A stretch of 64,000 bases of DNA from Actinostola sp. cb2023 (Eukaryota > Cnidaria > Anthozoa > Actiniaria > Actinostolidae). The notes under the pieces were generated by a model, which saw nothing but the letters and a program-made list of their open reading frames with translations, ran no database searches and was not told the DNA's origin. The position numbers and the translations under genes are program-made. Shown here one piece after another: positions 48,269 through 60,700 of the stretch (position 1 is the stretch's first letter; every line of letters begins with the position of its first letter). The DNA lies in contig JAUJYZ010000077.1 of NCBI GenBank assembly GCA_033675265.1, positions 373,528 through 437,527 of the forward strand, in the 5' to 3' direction.

Positions 48269-50220
48269 CGAAACGGATCTCTGGACACGTAGTTTTCGCT
48301 TTTTCGCAACATTTCGTACGTACAAACTGAGCGCAACGGAACGCAACGGAACGCAACGGGCTATCAAACGCGTGGTCGATCGACGAACAAAAACGAAACA
48401 CTCTGAAATCTTGGTATTCGTTGGTGAAGACAGTAGGAATCCCTTATACGAGGGCTGGGTGTCATTTATTGTAAGTTTTTATAAAAAGGGGGCATTGGAA
48501 AATAGAGTGTTTTCTTTTGCTTGGAATTCTTTCAAAGTTTTTTTCGTTTCAGTTTATCGGTTTTATAAGGGAACGTGCACACATTTTTCTCATACATTTT
48601 GGAACAAATTTCTCAGTTGTCTTCAATTACTCTAAGCGAGTTTTTAGCCGAATCTATTTGTGATGTTAAAGTTCAAGAGAGTTCAAGGGTTTATTAGACC
48701 TCAAATGACTGCAAAACAGTCGCTACTTTTTCGCGAAACTTCGTCCAGAAGAGTCGAAGTTTGATCGAGTCGTTGTTCGGGCCGCGAGGGAATGAGACGA
48801 GACGAAAAGACGCGAGGAGAGTGAGGCGAGAATGAGAAAGACACAGCGTAAAGTAGCGGCTCACGACTCGATCGAACTTGAAATCTTCTCGGCGAAGTTT
48901 CGTGAAAAAGTAGCGACTGTTTGGCAGTCTAACTTTAGTTTACTTTTTATTCCAAAACAGCATTTTACGCCCATACTTCATATATGGTTCATATTAACGT
49001 CCCTAACGGTATTGATAATTAAGGGACATTATGATAGACCATAAATGAAGTAATTTCCTGATTTTGGTTCGGAAAGTCTGAAACTCATTAATAATTCATA
49101 AGGACAAATCAAAGTGTTTCAAAGTGTTTGGTCAACTTTAACTTTGAATTTCTCAAAGAATTATTAATGAAGTTTAATTGTTTAACCGTTTCAGTTTTCA
49201 ACCCACTTGTAAAGATATATTGGTCTGATATGTATGCTAAGCCACAACTACTTCCGCCTATTGGCCAATGGCAGCACTAGTTTAATTGACCAATCAGAGT
49301 GCCTGTTTTATCTAATAACAGTTGGATTAGTTAACTAGCCAATCATAGTACGCGTATTGTTTGCTCAATACTTATGGCAGTATTAGTTTAATTGACCAAT
49401 CAGAGTGCCTGTTTTATCTAATAGTGGGATTAGTTAACTAGCCAATCATAGTACGCGTATTGTTTGCTCAATACTTATGGCGAACAGTATTAGTTTAACC
49501 ATTCAGACTGCTGCTAGTTTCTGAATCAGTGTACATTTGTACAGATTCTTGCAATGTGCTAGCCTCCTAAAGCAGACGCGTGTCCAGGCTTCCGTTTTAC
49601 TTCCTGGACACGCGTAGTTTTAGGAGGCTAGCAATGTGCCTGCTTGGTTATCTGGCTTGACACGCAAGCATAAGCGCCGATACTTGTGCTAATGCTTGAG
49701 TCAGACTCTCTGGCTTTCACTTGTACAAATATAAAGGGGCTACCGAAGTGTTCTATCAGTAGCTACTTCGTTTAAAAAAAATATTTATATTCAAACTCTA
49801 TTTTGTTGCATCGTACGACCAAATCGAGAATTTTCGATCGATAGAAAAATACTAACTATAAATACTTTACATTTACCTTGTGTATACTAGTATATACTTC
49901 ATCGTGTTTGGCAATTCTTGCAATATTTCTCTCTTCTCTTTATATTCCAAGTTCCGTTCCCAGAATCACCCTCGAATTTACACCGTCTTTACAGCTTCAT
50001 CCGCAAACCACAAAACTCGTGGGCTCGTATGGGAATTATTTCCTACTATTTTAATAAAATCCTTTCATGCATTTAAATACTTCGAGTGCACTGCATGTTA
50101 AACAACTTACTCAATCTGATCTCAATCGTGAATAATAAATAATTATTGTTGTTTGAAATGATATATTTTTCAACTTAATTTATATTTTAAATTTGAATAA
50201 AGTTTTATGATAATGACGTT
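48269..50220 (+). other. Probable PAPPA 3' UTR and downstream sequence with foldbacks
   Basis: No further gene. It contains a foldback at about 48,690-48,935 (CAGTCGCTACTTTTTCGCGA against CGTGAAAAAGTAGCGACTG), a tandem duplication of about 110 bp at 49,265-49,490 with block AATTGACCAATCAGAGTGCC, and a hairpin at 49,553-49,640 (AGCCTCCTAAA and TTTAGGAGGCT around two ACGCGTGTCCAGG-type arms). Confidence 0.5.
50196..50201 (+). terminator. Candidate PAPPA poly(A) signal
   Basis: AATAAA within TTTGAATAAAGTTTTATG, followed about 25 bases later by GTTGTGTTGTGTC, a good GT-rich downstream element. If used, the PAPPA 3' UTR is about 1.9 kb. Confidence 0.5.
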
Positions 50221-50307
50221 GTGTTGTGTCTTCTTTTTGATTTAAAATAAAAGACATAAAACAAATGCAAATCCTTCCCACTTCTCGCTTCCAATATAAC
50301 AAGATCT

Positions 50308-50420
50308 ACGACGTCACAACCGGAAGTGCAAATAACTTCTGTTCGGAGTTTCATGGCTTGGACTAAATCTCTAATGTACGAAACCCCGAACAGAAGTTAT
50401 TCGCACTTCCGGTTGACGTT
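50308..50420. promoter_or_regulatory. Foldback carrying ETS-like sites upstream of SMG7
   Basis: Inverted arms contain CAACCGGAAGTGC and GCACTTCCGGTTG, each matching an ETS/GABP-type CCGGAAGTG site. AACAGAAGTTATT also pairs between the arms. It lies 85-190 bp before the SMG7 start, so it may act as promoter sequence although it looks like a MITE. Confidence 0.5.
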
Positions 50421-50488
50421 TTTTAGATTTTAGCGCGGCTGAGCCCAAAGTACAAAACGGCCAGCGGCTAATCCCATTGTACAGCAAG

Positions 50489-50539
50489 ATGAAGGCTCTA
50501 TTATGGCGGCTGTTGTTTGTCTGGGACCTCAGGCTTTAA
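50489..50539 (+). CDS. Possible upstream ORF overlapping the SMG7 start
   Basis: ATG at 50,489, 14 bases before the SMG7 ATG in another frame, encodes 16 residues and stops at TAA one base before the end of exon 1. It exists only if transcription starts upstream of it, which is likely but unproven. Confidence 0.3.
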   Translation: MKALLWRLLFVWDLRL

Positions 50540-53500
50540 GGTCAGTTTTCTCAACAAATAAACCTTTAAAATTCAACGATGAGGTTTCAAAGTAATCTTT
50601 AGTCTCCACTCACTTGTACTGGATGTTTTTTTCGCCTTTCAGACAAGCAGAAGTGCTTCGGGCGAGCCTGAGAAGTAAGTTGTTTACAGGACTTGTGGAG
50701 AAGTTATTTTACGTTTTTTTGTGTGGAAACTGTCAACAACACTTTACTATTCAACGCTATCCGTTTCCTTGCTGTAAAAAAACCGTATTCTTACGTTGAA
50801 TAGCGTGTGTTTACCGAGGGGAAAGATCCGACGAAGAACTCTACAAATTAAATCGTGACGACGAAACGAAAGTTGAAAGCAGAACGAAATTTCTATTTTT
50901 TCTTCGCCATATTTTTCTCTGAACAAAACTGTTTTTTATTTATATTTTCTTGTAGTTTGTTTAATACCGCTTTATTTTGCTAGAAATGGTGTTTGTTTTG
51001 AGCTAAATGTATTCATGTGTATTGTACCATAAACGTTTAAATTTAATTCAATTTATGTTGTACTTTAAAAACAACCTAAATTATTATGATGAATGTATAA
51101 TTCTGGTCCTTCAGGTAGTGTTGAAGATTTTAATATCGGCAGTTCAGGATGGTCATCAAGACAGATGTGAGATATTTGTATATTTGTTGGTTTATTTGTT
51201 CATTCATTTGTGTGTTTTTTTCCATTCGTTCGTTGTCCTTCTATCCATAGATCCATTCATCCATTCATTCATTCATTTGTCCATTTTTCATTCTTTTGAC
51301 ATGTGTCAATCCTTTCTTGCCTCCTTTGTTTTGTATTCTCTTTGTTAGATATATTTTATTTTTTCTTTCCTTCATCCCTGTTTGCTTTTTCCGTTCTTTT
51401 ATATCATGTCTATTATATTTATTATTATTTATTCTTTACAGCCTTTTGCAAAAATTCTGTCGCGACCAAGTATATCAGTATATCACTATATACCCGAAGA
51501 TTTATACTATCAAATGAATGTGAAAATAACTTTTGTGTGTAGCTTGTATCGTATTCCATGGCTCTCCAATCCTTCCTTCTTATACAGTCAACCCTTTCCT
51601 TCTTGAAATGCGTGTACGGGTAGCGTGCGGGCATGCTTGTTTTCTCTTCTCTGATGGTATTTTTAAAGTGATATACTTCTAATCCTACATGTTCGCAGAC
51701 AGAATTTTTATACAAGAGCATCCTTCTAATGACCTTTTATTATTATTGGACAAGAAAGTAGAACAAGACTTGTAAGTAAATGTAGTTCCTTTGTATATAT
51801 ATTCCCTTCTTTGCATAATCCTTCCTTCCTTGAAAATCCTGAAAGCTATGACCAAATTCCTTCTTCCTTCCTTCCTTCCTTCCTTAACACCCTTCAAATC
51901 ATCGACCTTTTTATCCTTCCTTGTAGGATCTCCCTTCATTTCTCATTTTCTCTTCTCTGATTTACGAGAAAATTGAAATATTTTCAGGCTACAAGATTTA
52001 TACAAGAGCATCCATCCTTGCGGTCTCATTTTCACTGACAAGAAAGTAGAACAAGACTTGATTAGCAAAGTAGTACAAATACAAGTAAACTGCTGACGAT
52101 AGACCCACTAGTCTAATCTGTTTCTTTCTTTCTCTTTATAGATGGAATAATGCATTTAAAAGTCAAATTGACTTTTTGAGGCAACAAACAAAAGAACACA
52201 AGGTAATATTATTTTTAAAGCCGAGTTTTCGAACCTACAACATTGAAATGTGACATCACTTGAGCAAAAATCAAGATTTTACAACACTTGAGAGTAATCT
52301 CGCAATCTGATTGGCTGATTTGCCGTTAGCCTGCGTAGCGGCGCTCTGGAGGGGGGAGAGGATCGGAAGGGGATCCCCTTCCCCTTCCGATCCTCTTCCA
52401 CCTCCAGATAGCCGCTATGCAGGCTAATTTGCCGTTGTCAATAAGAGTACAGACACACAGTGATTACGATGTCAGCATGTCACTACTTGTCACACAATCT
52501 TTTCCTACCTTAAATAATGTCACATTTTTCTTGTATAAATCTTTAAGTAACAAAGATTTAAAAGCTGTATTTTTTCTTGAAGGGTTCTATAAAGTCAAGC
52601 GACATACAAGCTGTATTATCTCTCTTCCTGGAAGCTGCAAGTGGCTTTTATATCCAGGTATAAATGATGTACATGTATGTTGTTATGTACATGTACTGTA
52701 TGTTAGGGAGCAAGCCAAGGGTGGGTCGAGTGGTGAGAGCACTCGCCGCTCACCACTGTGGTACCTGGATTAATTCACGGACCGGGCGCTTCATGTGAGT
52801 TGAGTTTGTCAGTTCGTTCTCTCCCTTCATTCGTGGGGTTTAATTTTCTCTGGGTAGTTTGTCAGTTCGTTCTCTCCCTTCATTCGAGGGGTTAATTTTC
52901 TCCGGGTATTCTGGTTTTCCTCCCTCAGTAAAATCGAACTAGTGCAATGAGTGTTGGGTGACTGTATAAAATATAGAATGTGGTAATAAATGAGTACGAG
53001 AGTTGTGTCCCTACTAGCAGTACTGCTATAAACACTGACACGTTAATTTACATGTATTTTATGTTGTGGTTTAGTTTTTACATTGTTATTTGTAACTTAA
53101 TTGTGTTATTCTTACAGCTTCTACAGGAAATATGTCTGATATACAGTCTTGATCTACCGGGTCACACAAAGTCTTCTCATCTTGGTATTCTAGAAGGTAG
53201 CTATTAAAGTAGAATCTATGACCATAATCGTTGAAATGTGCTTCAGTCCATCAAAAATCACTGGAAAATAGCATACTGTACAATATTACACACTTTAAAG
53301 TTTCTGTCCCCCTATCCCCTTTTGAAATGTTGTTCTGCCAAATGGCACAGGTAGCCCAAGGTATCTATGAGAGGCTTGTTATCAAGCTATATATAAGGCT
53401 TTGTATGGTACCTTTATATAGGCTCTGGTCGATAACTCCGTAAATAATAAAGCCAATGAACTCTAACCTTCCTGTAGTGTTGTTTCTTTCGTTGTTGGTC

Positions 53501-56500
53501 TCTGGTAGCGATTTCAGGTCATTAGTAGTAGGGGGAGAGCTCAGCTAAAAATCGCCGAAATCGACCTGAATTCGCTACCAGAGATCAACAATGACACAAA
53601 CAACACTACAGGAAGGTTAGAGTTCATTGGCTTTATTATTTACGGAGTTATCGACCAGAGCCTAAGGTCCCATACAAAGCCTTATATACATGTACAGCTC
53701 GATAACAAGCCTCTCATAGATACCTTGGGCTACCTGTGGTCTGAGGCCCTCATCAACATTGATTGAAGTCTTCATCATTGGGCGCAATCACTGTGGGGTG
53801 TAAAACTGACAGTAAATTTATTTGAATTAAATTTTTATGTGTAAATTTGAAGGTATTGTTTGTGTAGTTTTGTTGGGTTAAAGATTGAACATGTAATTGG
53901 ACTATTTCCCAGCAAGACAACATTTTGGTTGTTTAAGATTATACAGTCATTTAATATATGTAGTACTATATATACAATACAAATGTACCACTGGTAGATC
54001 AAGTTCAAGTCTAATATCACTTTCTGCATTGAATGACAGATGTTGAATTTGGAAGTTTGGCCAAGAAACCTCACACACAGTCTTGTTTTTATGTCTGTCA
54101 AGATTGTCTGGTGCATTTAGGGGACATTGGTTAGTGTTAATAATTTAATAATAATTACAATAATTATAATAATAATAATAATGTAGAAATTTCAAAATAG
54201 TTGTCTTTTAAGTATATATAAACTTTAAAATAATCTCCTTTTCAACGAAGCATCTCGCAATTTAGTTTTCTGTATCATCTAACATGGCTGCATAGCTGTC
54301 ACACAACATTCTAATGTACATGTAAGGCTCTCAGTGCGCATACATGCATGTACTTGTAAATCAAAACTTTAAATTCAGTCTGACGTTGTGGATGTTCTTT
54401 AGTTTTAAATTCTTAATTCAATACAGCAAGGTATTGTGATGATTCTAATCAAGCTGAAGTGTTCTACCGACATGCACTAGTATTGATACCTTCTAACGGT
54501 AAGAATGATACACGATCTATGTCAGCACTATTAACAAGACAGTCACTAATTCAACCATATTACAAAAAAAAAAAAAAACAAAAAAAAGCAAAAAAGCAAA
54601 AAAAATGAAATAAAAATAATAAAAATAATAAAAATAAAAAATAAAAAATTCACCCGTATTACATGTACTTGACAAGTCTTGTTGAACAGTAGATCATTCA
54701 GTACATGTAGCTATGAGCACATAAACAGCTTTATACATGTATGTAGGTATATATGTGAACCTGTACACTCTTATACAATATTAAAATATTATAATTGTAT
54801 CTGTAGGTCAGCCATATAATCAACTGGCTATTCTAGCCAGTGCTAAGGGTGATCAACTTGGGACGTTTATTTCTACTGCAGAAGGTAAAGACACATAGTG
54901 ATCAATATAGAGATATGTACATCTAGAGGTCAGATTCTTGGTATTACAGTTGTTTTTACATTACTTTACCGCGCCATGTTGCGAAGTTGGTTGTCAAATT
55001 CCGAAGTACGTTGCGAAGTTCGCAACTACGTTCTGTCAAGATTCTCAAACTTCGTGTTTGATTGAAGTTCTGTTGCAAGCAAGTTGGGAACTAGGATTTG
55101 AACTTCGCAAGTTGATTGACTAATAGAGTACTAAAAGTGTGACGTCACGAAACAATAAATTTTGATTTTATAAATTTTTGATTTCCAATTCAGATAGAAT
55201 ATCATGAAAGAAGTTCACACACCAATTTTTATGACAATCGGTTAAATAGCAGTCAAGATATGGCCGGTTGAATATATAATTTGCCTTAGCAAATCACTGT
55301 ATTTTTGGCTCTGTTCCTAATGATAGGAATGTTATTGGCAACGTAGTTGCGAACTTCACAACGTACTTCGGAATTTCACAACCAACTTCGCAACACGGCG
55401 CGGTAAAATAATGTGAAATCAACTGTAGTTGATGGTTAATTTAAACACCCTTGTGTTTACAGTATTGCCGTTAAAAATCAGTTTCCTGCGGCATCAACAA
55501 ACCTTCACAAGATATTCAACAAGATATGTTCTAGGTTAGTGATATTAATTATCATCATCATTGATCATCATCATTGCCAGCATCACATCATTTCAATGCA
55601 TCACCATGGTTACTTGTCTTTGTCATCATCATCATCATCATCAGTATGACTCATCTGTATCTTTGTTATCATTATCCTCATCATCATCATTGCCAATATC
55701 ACATCATTGCAGCAATGCATCACCATCATTACATAGAGGTTATTACAGTTAGAGTTGTGTAATACGGCTGGATATTTTTACGAGTCTTGCCGTATTTTGA
55801 CGAGCCGTAGGCGAGGCAAAATACAAATAGACGAGTAAAAATGTCCAGCCGTATTACACAACTCTAACTGTAATAAATTGTTTATTATACGACAACAAAA
55901 TAAACCCTCCAAAAACGTCTTTTTCTTTGCTTATTTGTTAGCGTAAGCTGTTTTTGTGATTTGTTTGCAAAATGCGCGCGGTATCACACAATCGATGCGC
56001 CATCGAGCGCACGCTCGAGAGATTTTTCGTTGGCTTTTTTCACCAAAAAGATTGGATTTTCTTCATATTTTCTATACAGATATCATTAAAAAGTAGTTGT
56101 TTGTTTCCCTATTCCCTTTAGAAATACTTTTCTGTCGTTGTATAGTGTTTTTTCTTTTTGCAATGAAAACCAAAACTGGTACAAAATATGCTGTGTTCAA
56201 AACCGGTTTTTCCGGGATACAAGCCGGGTAATACGACAATCTACAGTGGGTAATACGCTCGGATATTTGGAGGATTTTGTGCCCTTTTATGGTAAAGTTA
56301 CGTCACAGTCGTATAATAATGGTCAATATATCATCATCATCATCATCATCATATGTCATCATTGATCATCATCATCATCATTGCCAATATCACATCATTG
56401 CAGCAATGCATCACCATCATTACTGGTCAATATCATCATCATCATCATGTGTCATCATTGATCATCATCATGAATTAAATGTATTTGCATCCATACGATG

Positions 56501-57728
56501 TGTATTGTGAATATGAATTCTCTACTTTTACACAGGCCTTGCACTTCAACACCATCCAACAAGACAGAGATGTTCTATTTGTTTCTTCAATTCCATGGGT
56601 TTATGTATTTGGATCAAGGTAGGCAAAATCATGGATCTGTCCTGAGGCTATGTTAACGTAATTGCAAACGTACAATGTGATTGACCCAGACAAAACGTAT
56701 TACTGCAATATTCTGTTTATGTTTTTTCTACACAGATTTTTCAGAAGCCAGGAAATTGAAAGACAAAGTAGTTGAAGGTTTCAAAGTGAGTGGTCGAGTC
56801 AGTGGTCGAGTGATTGTGTGAGTGGTCGAGTCAGTGGTCGAGTGATTGAGTGAGTGGTCGAGTGAGTGGTCGAGTGATTGAGTGAGTGGTCGAGTGATTG
56901 AGTGAGTGGTCGAGTGAGTGGTCGAGTGATTGAGTGAGTGGTCGAGTGATTGAGTGAGTGGTCGAGTGATTGAGTGGTCGATCGAGTGAGTGATCGAGTG
57001 AGTGATTGAGTGAGTGATCGAGTGATTGAGTGAGTGATCGAGTGAGTGATCGAGTGAGTGAGTGATTGAGTGAGTGGTCGAGTGATTGAGTGAGTGATCG
57101 AGTGAGTGATTAGTGAGTGGCCGAATGATTGAGTGAGTGATCGAGTGAGTGATTGAGTGTTCAAGGCTCTTGATTGACGCAGTGTTTTTAATGTTGTTGT
57201 TCAGCTTGTTTTGCAACAAGATGTTCTCACGCGGGATGACATCATTCGCCTGTGTGGCATCATATTGTTCACATTCTACCATATCAAGTGTGGCAGAAGT
57301 ACTGATGACTTGGAGGAATTTGACTGCATTAGCAAGGCAGAAGAGGTATCAATTATAAACACAACTATCCCAGGGGGATGGGGTGGGGTGGGTACTCAGG
57401 TGTGAGAGTGAAATAAACACTTTGTAGCTATCTTGTGGAAAAATAAAATGATGGTGATGGTGATGGTGATGGTGATGGTGATGATGATGATGATGGTGAT
57501 GATAATACTACTAATAATAATAATACACTTTATTTAAAGAGGGTAACTAGATGATGATGATGATGGTCATGATGGTGATGATGATGATGATGGTGATGAT
57601 GATTGTAATGATGATGATGATGGTGATGATGATTGATGATGGTGCTGATGATGATGATGGTGATGATGATTGGTGATGGTGATGATGATTGATAATGGTG
57701 ATGGTGATGGTGATGATAATGGTGATGG

Positions 57729-57759
<31 letters not shown>

Positions 57760-60700
57760 GATTGATGATGGTGCTGATGATGATAGTGATGATTGGTGAT
57801 GATGCTGATGATAATGGTGATGGTGATGGCATTAATAATAATAATAATAATAATATCTTTATTTATATAGCGCTATTTCATAGTATGTATGTCAATAGCG
57901 CTTTACAGATTATTATTATTATTATATTATTATTAAAAATATCAATTAAATTTTAATATTTTGTCTTTGATTTGTTTGTTGTTACAGGAGAGTTGGCAGT
58001 TGTGTCTTGAGATTGCAGGTACTGTGTTTGGTTAATGTGTTAGAGTCGTTTTCATATGAGTGGGAAGTAGTTACGGTATGGTTCGTGCCGTGCGGTGACC
58101 GTATCACGCCATCATCATGCCATATCTAAGCATCTAAGCATTCTGATTGGTTGAGCAATGATTTTGCGCACTGTGATTGGTTGAATAGATGTCTTCGATT
58201 CCGTACCGTGAACGTAACTCTGTGCCGTAGCTTTCCCACTCATACAAACACGACTCTAATGTTAGTTGGAGTGGATAACCTATAATATTTACTTGCATCA
58301 TTTTACTACTTCAGTCAGTCAGTTTACTTTGTCATACAAAACGACTTGTTTGTATAGATCGTGTAGAGGATGAAAAATAATACAAAAAAACTACCCATTT
58401 AGAATCAAAATATGATTACTAAAACCAGTGTAACGATATATTTCGAAGAAGAAAAAAATTTGAATTTATAAATTCTGTATATGTACATGTATATAGTATT
58501 TATAAAACTTTATGTTGTTTTATGATAGTTAATCTTTTTGATGCTGTGATAACTCACATAAATGATCAGCCAGACGATGTAAACAGTCCAGCCTTACTGT
58601 ATGTCAGTGTATTTTGTCAGTGGATTGCTGGTACTTCATCAAGTGTGTGGAAAGAAGACATACTCAAGTCTTTATTGTAAGTATTAGTACCTGTAATAAT
58701 AATAATAATGATGATGATGATGATTGATGATGATGATGTTGATGATGATGATTATAATAATAATAATAGTAATAATAATATTACTTTTTTCTTCCAGGAT
58801 TTGGGAAAAATTTGCAACATTTCTAAACCACCTTTCCTCCTCCATTGGACACCCTCTTGACAAATCAGGTAGAATACACAATAATATGCTTGGTATCAAT
58901 CAGCTGTAAAAAATCCTTGAATCTCATTATTTACCTTCAAATGACGGGCAAACACTGCCCTTCATGTGCTATCAAGCAGAGTATTCTATTGAAATGTTGC
59001 AATTCAGCTGATGAAAATTCCTCACGAGACCAGAAATGACATCTATTGATATCAAGCAATATGGTTTACTGTATCACAGTATATTTACAGCCATTATCAC
59101 ATTTTTTATTTCATTTTCAGATATCCCTTTGTGTGAAGACTGGGAATTGCATTGCTTTCTTCCTTTACACTCATTCCAAAAGTAAGCAAAACATCCCATA
59201 AAACTATATAGCATCATCTACATGTATATGTGTGAGCTCCACTTGTATGGAGCTTAAAACTGAGCCTCGGGAACCGAGAGTATCATAGTGGGAGAGGAAC
59301 GAAGGAAAGGACAGGAAAGACACTTTCAAAAACAACTCATCTGACATCATAATATTATTTAATGTCTGTGATTCTTTATTTTTATTTTTTATTTTTTTTC
59401 AAGATTCGCCCATAAGGCAGGTGTACAATAGGACACGATGTCCCCTTTAAAATACATTACACCACGTCCCACCCAATAGAATGAGGGTTTATCATGTAAT
59501 TTCAAAACTCATAGGACAAAAAATGATTATCATACAATGTAGCTGGAAAGAGCTCGTTGAAATTAGTAAAAAGATGAAGTTTGGAAAAGATCGCTCCACA
59601 AATTATGAAGATATGAATTTTCAAAAATCGAAATTTTGTATGAAAACCTTTGGAAATTACGGCTTGGAGGCAACTCTTGCCTCCAACAAAGGTTTTCATA
59701 CAAAATTTCGATTTTTGAAAATTCATATCTTCATAATTTGTGGAGCGATCTTTTCCAAACTTCATATTTTTACTAATGATAGTCATTTTTTTGTCCTATG
59801 AGTTTTGAAATTATGTGATAAACCCTACTTCCCAATATTAATATGATATATTAATATGCCTTAATTGTCAACTATTGCTTGTACATGTATGTGCAGAAGA
59901 ATACAAAACCAGCACATGTACAAATGTACTAGAATTCTACTTGGAGTGCTAGTCGACTAATAAATTATTAAAAAAATAGTTTTTATGTTTTTCAGAAAAC
60001 TAAATTTTACTGTAAAAAAAGCCAAACTTGAAAACGCAGATGCTCACAGGACAAGTCGTCTTCTTCACTTTGGTAGTCAACTGTGCAACCACTCCCCTAG
60101 GTGAGTAGGGTTTTGTAAAATCGCTTAAAGCTATTGGAAGTACATACAGTATTCATATGTTTGGCAGGGTCTTGGTGTAGCTGCACAAATTGTCCTGGCT
60201 ATTGTTTTTTAATAATAATAATAATTTTATGTAAAAACAATACATAGAAGGTCAATAGAACAATAGCCAGGACTTTTGTGCAGCTACATGAAGACCTGAC
60301 CATATGTTTACTTGTAAATGTGGAGCATTGGTGACGTAGTTGGTTAGTGTGCAGCTTCTAAGCAAGAGCTACCTGACTTGATATAGTTCACGACCTCACA
60401 TCCTTATCTCGACTTGTGGTACAGTGCGCTAATGGAGGGAGGGGTAGAGGGTGCACCGTCTGCCCCCTGGAAGAGCACTGGGGGGAAGGGGCATGTGACA
60501 TGTTTTGTTACACGCAAAAACGTCTGCGCGAGTGTACATTTATAGTTTGGAATAATTTTACACCCGAAAACACCGCAGCTTCTGTGCAAAAAAAAATGTT
60601 TAGATAGATCTGATCTGCGTATATGTTTTTGGTTAATGATTGTTTAAATGATTGTTTTGACAGGATTTTGACCAAGGTGGATGACATTGTTACAGGACTT

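Noticed and set aside
56728..57282. His-Ser-Thr-Leu repeat protein, 184 residues, minus strand
   Set aside because: It is a translation of the GTGAGTGGTCGA minisatellite in SMG7 intron 13.
57530..57832. His-rich minus-strand protein
   Set aside because: It is a translation of the ATG/GAT microsatellite.
60325..60412. Functional tRNA gene
   Set aside because: Box A is tRNA-like, but box B is poor and no acceptor stem forms; a SINE fragment is more likely.
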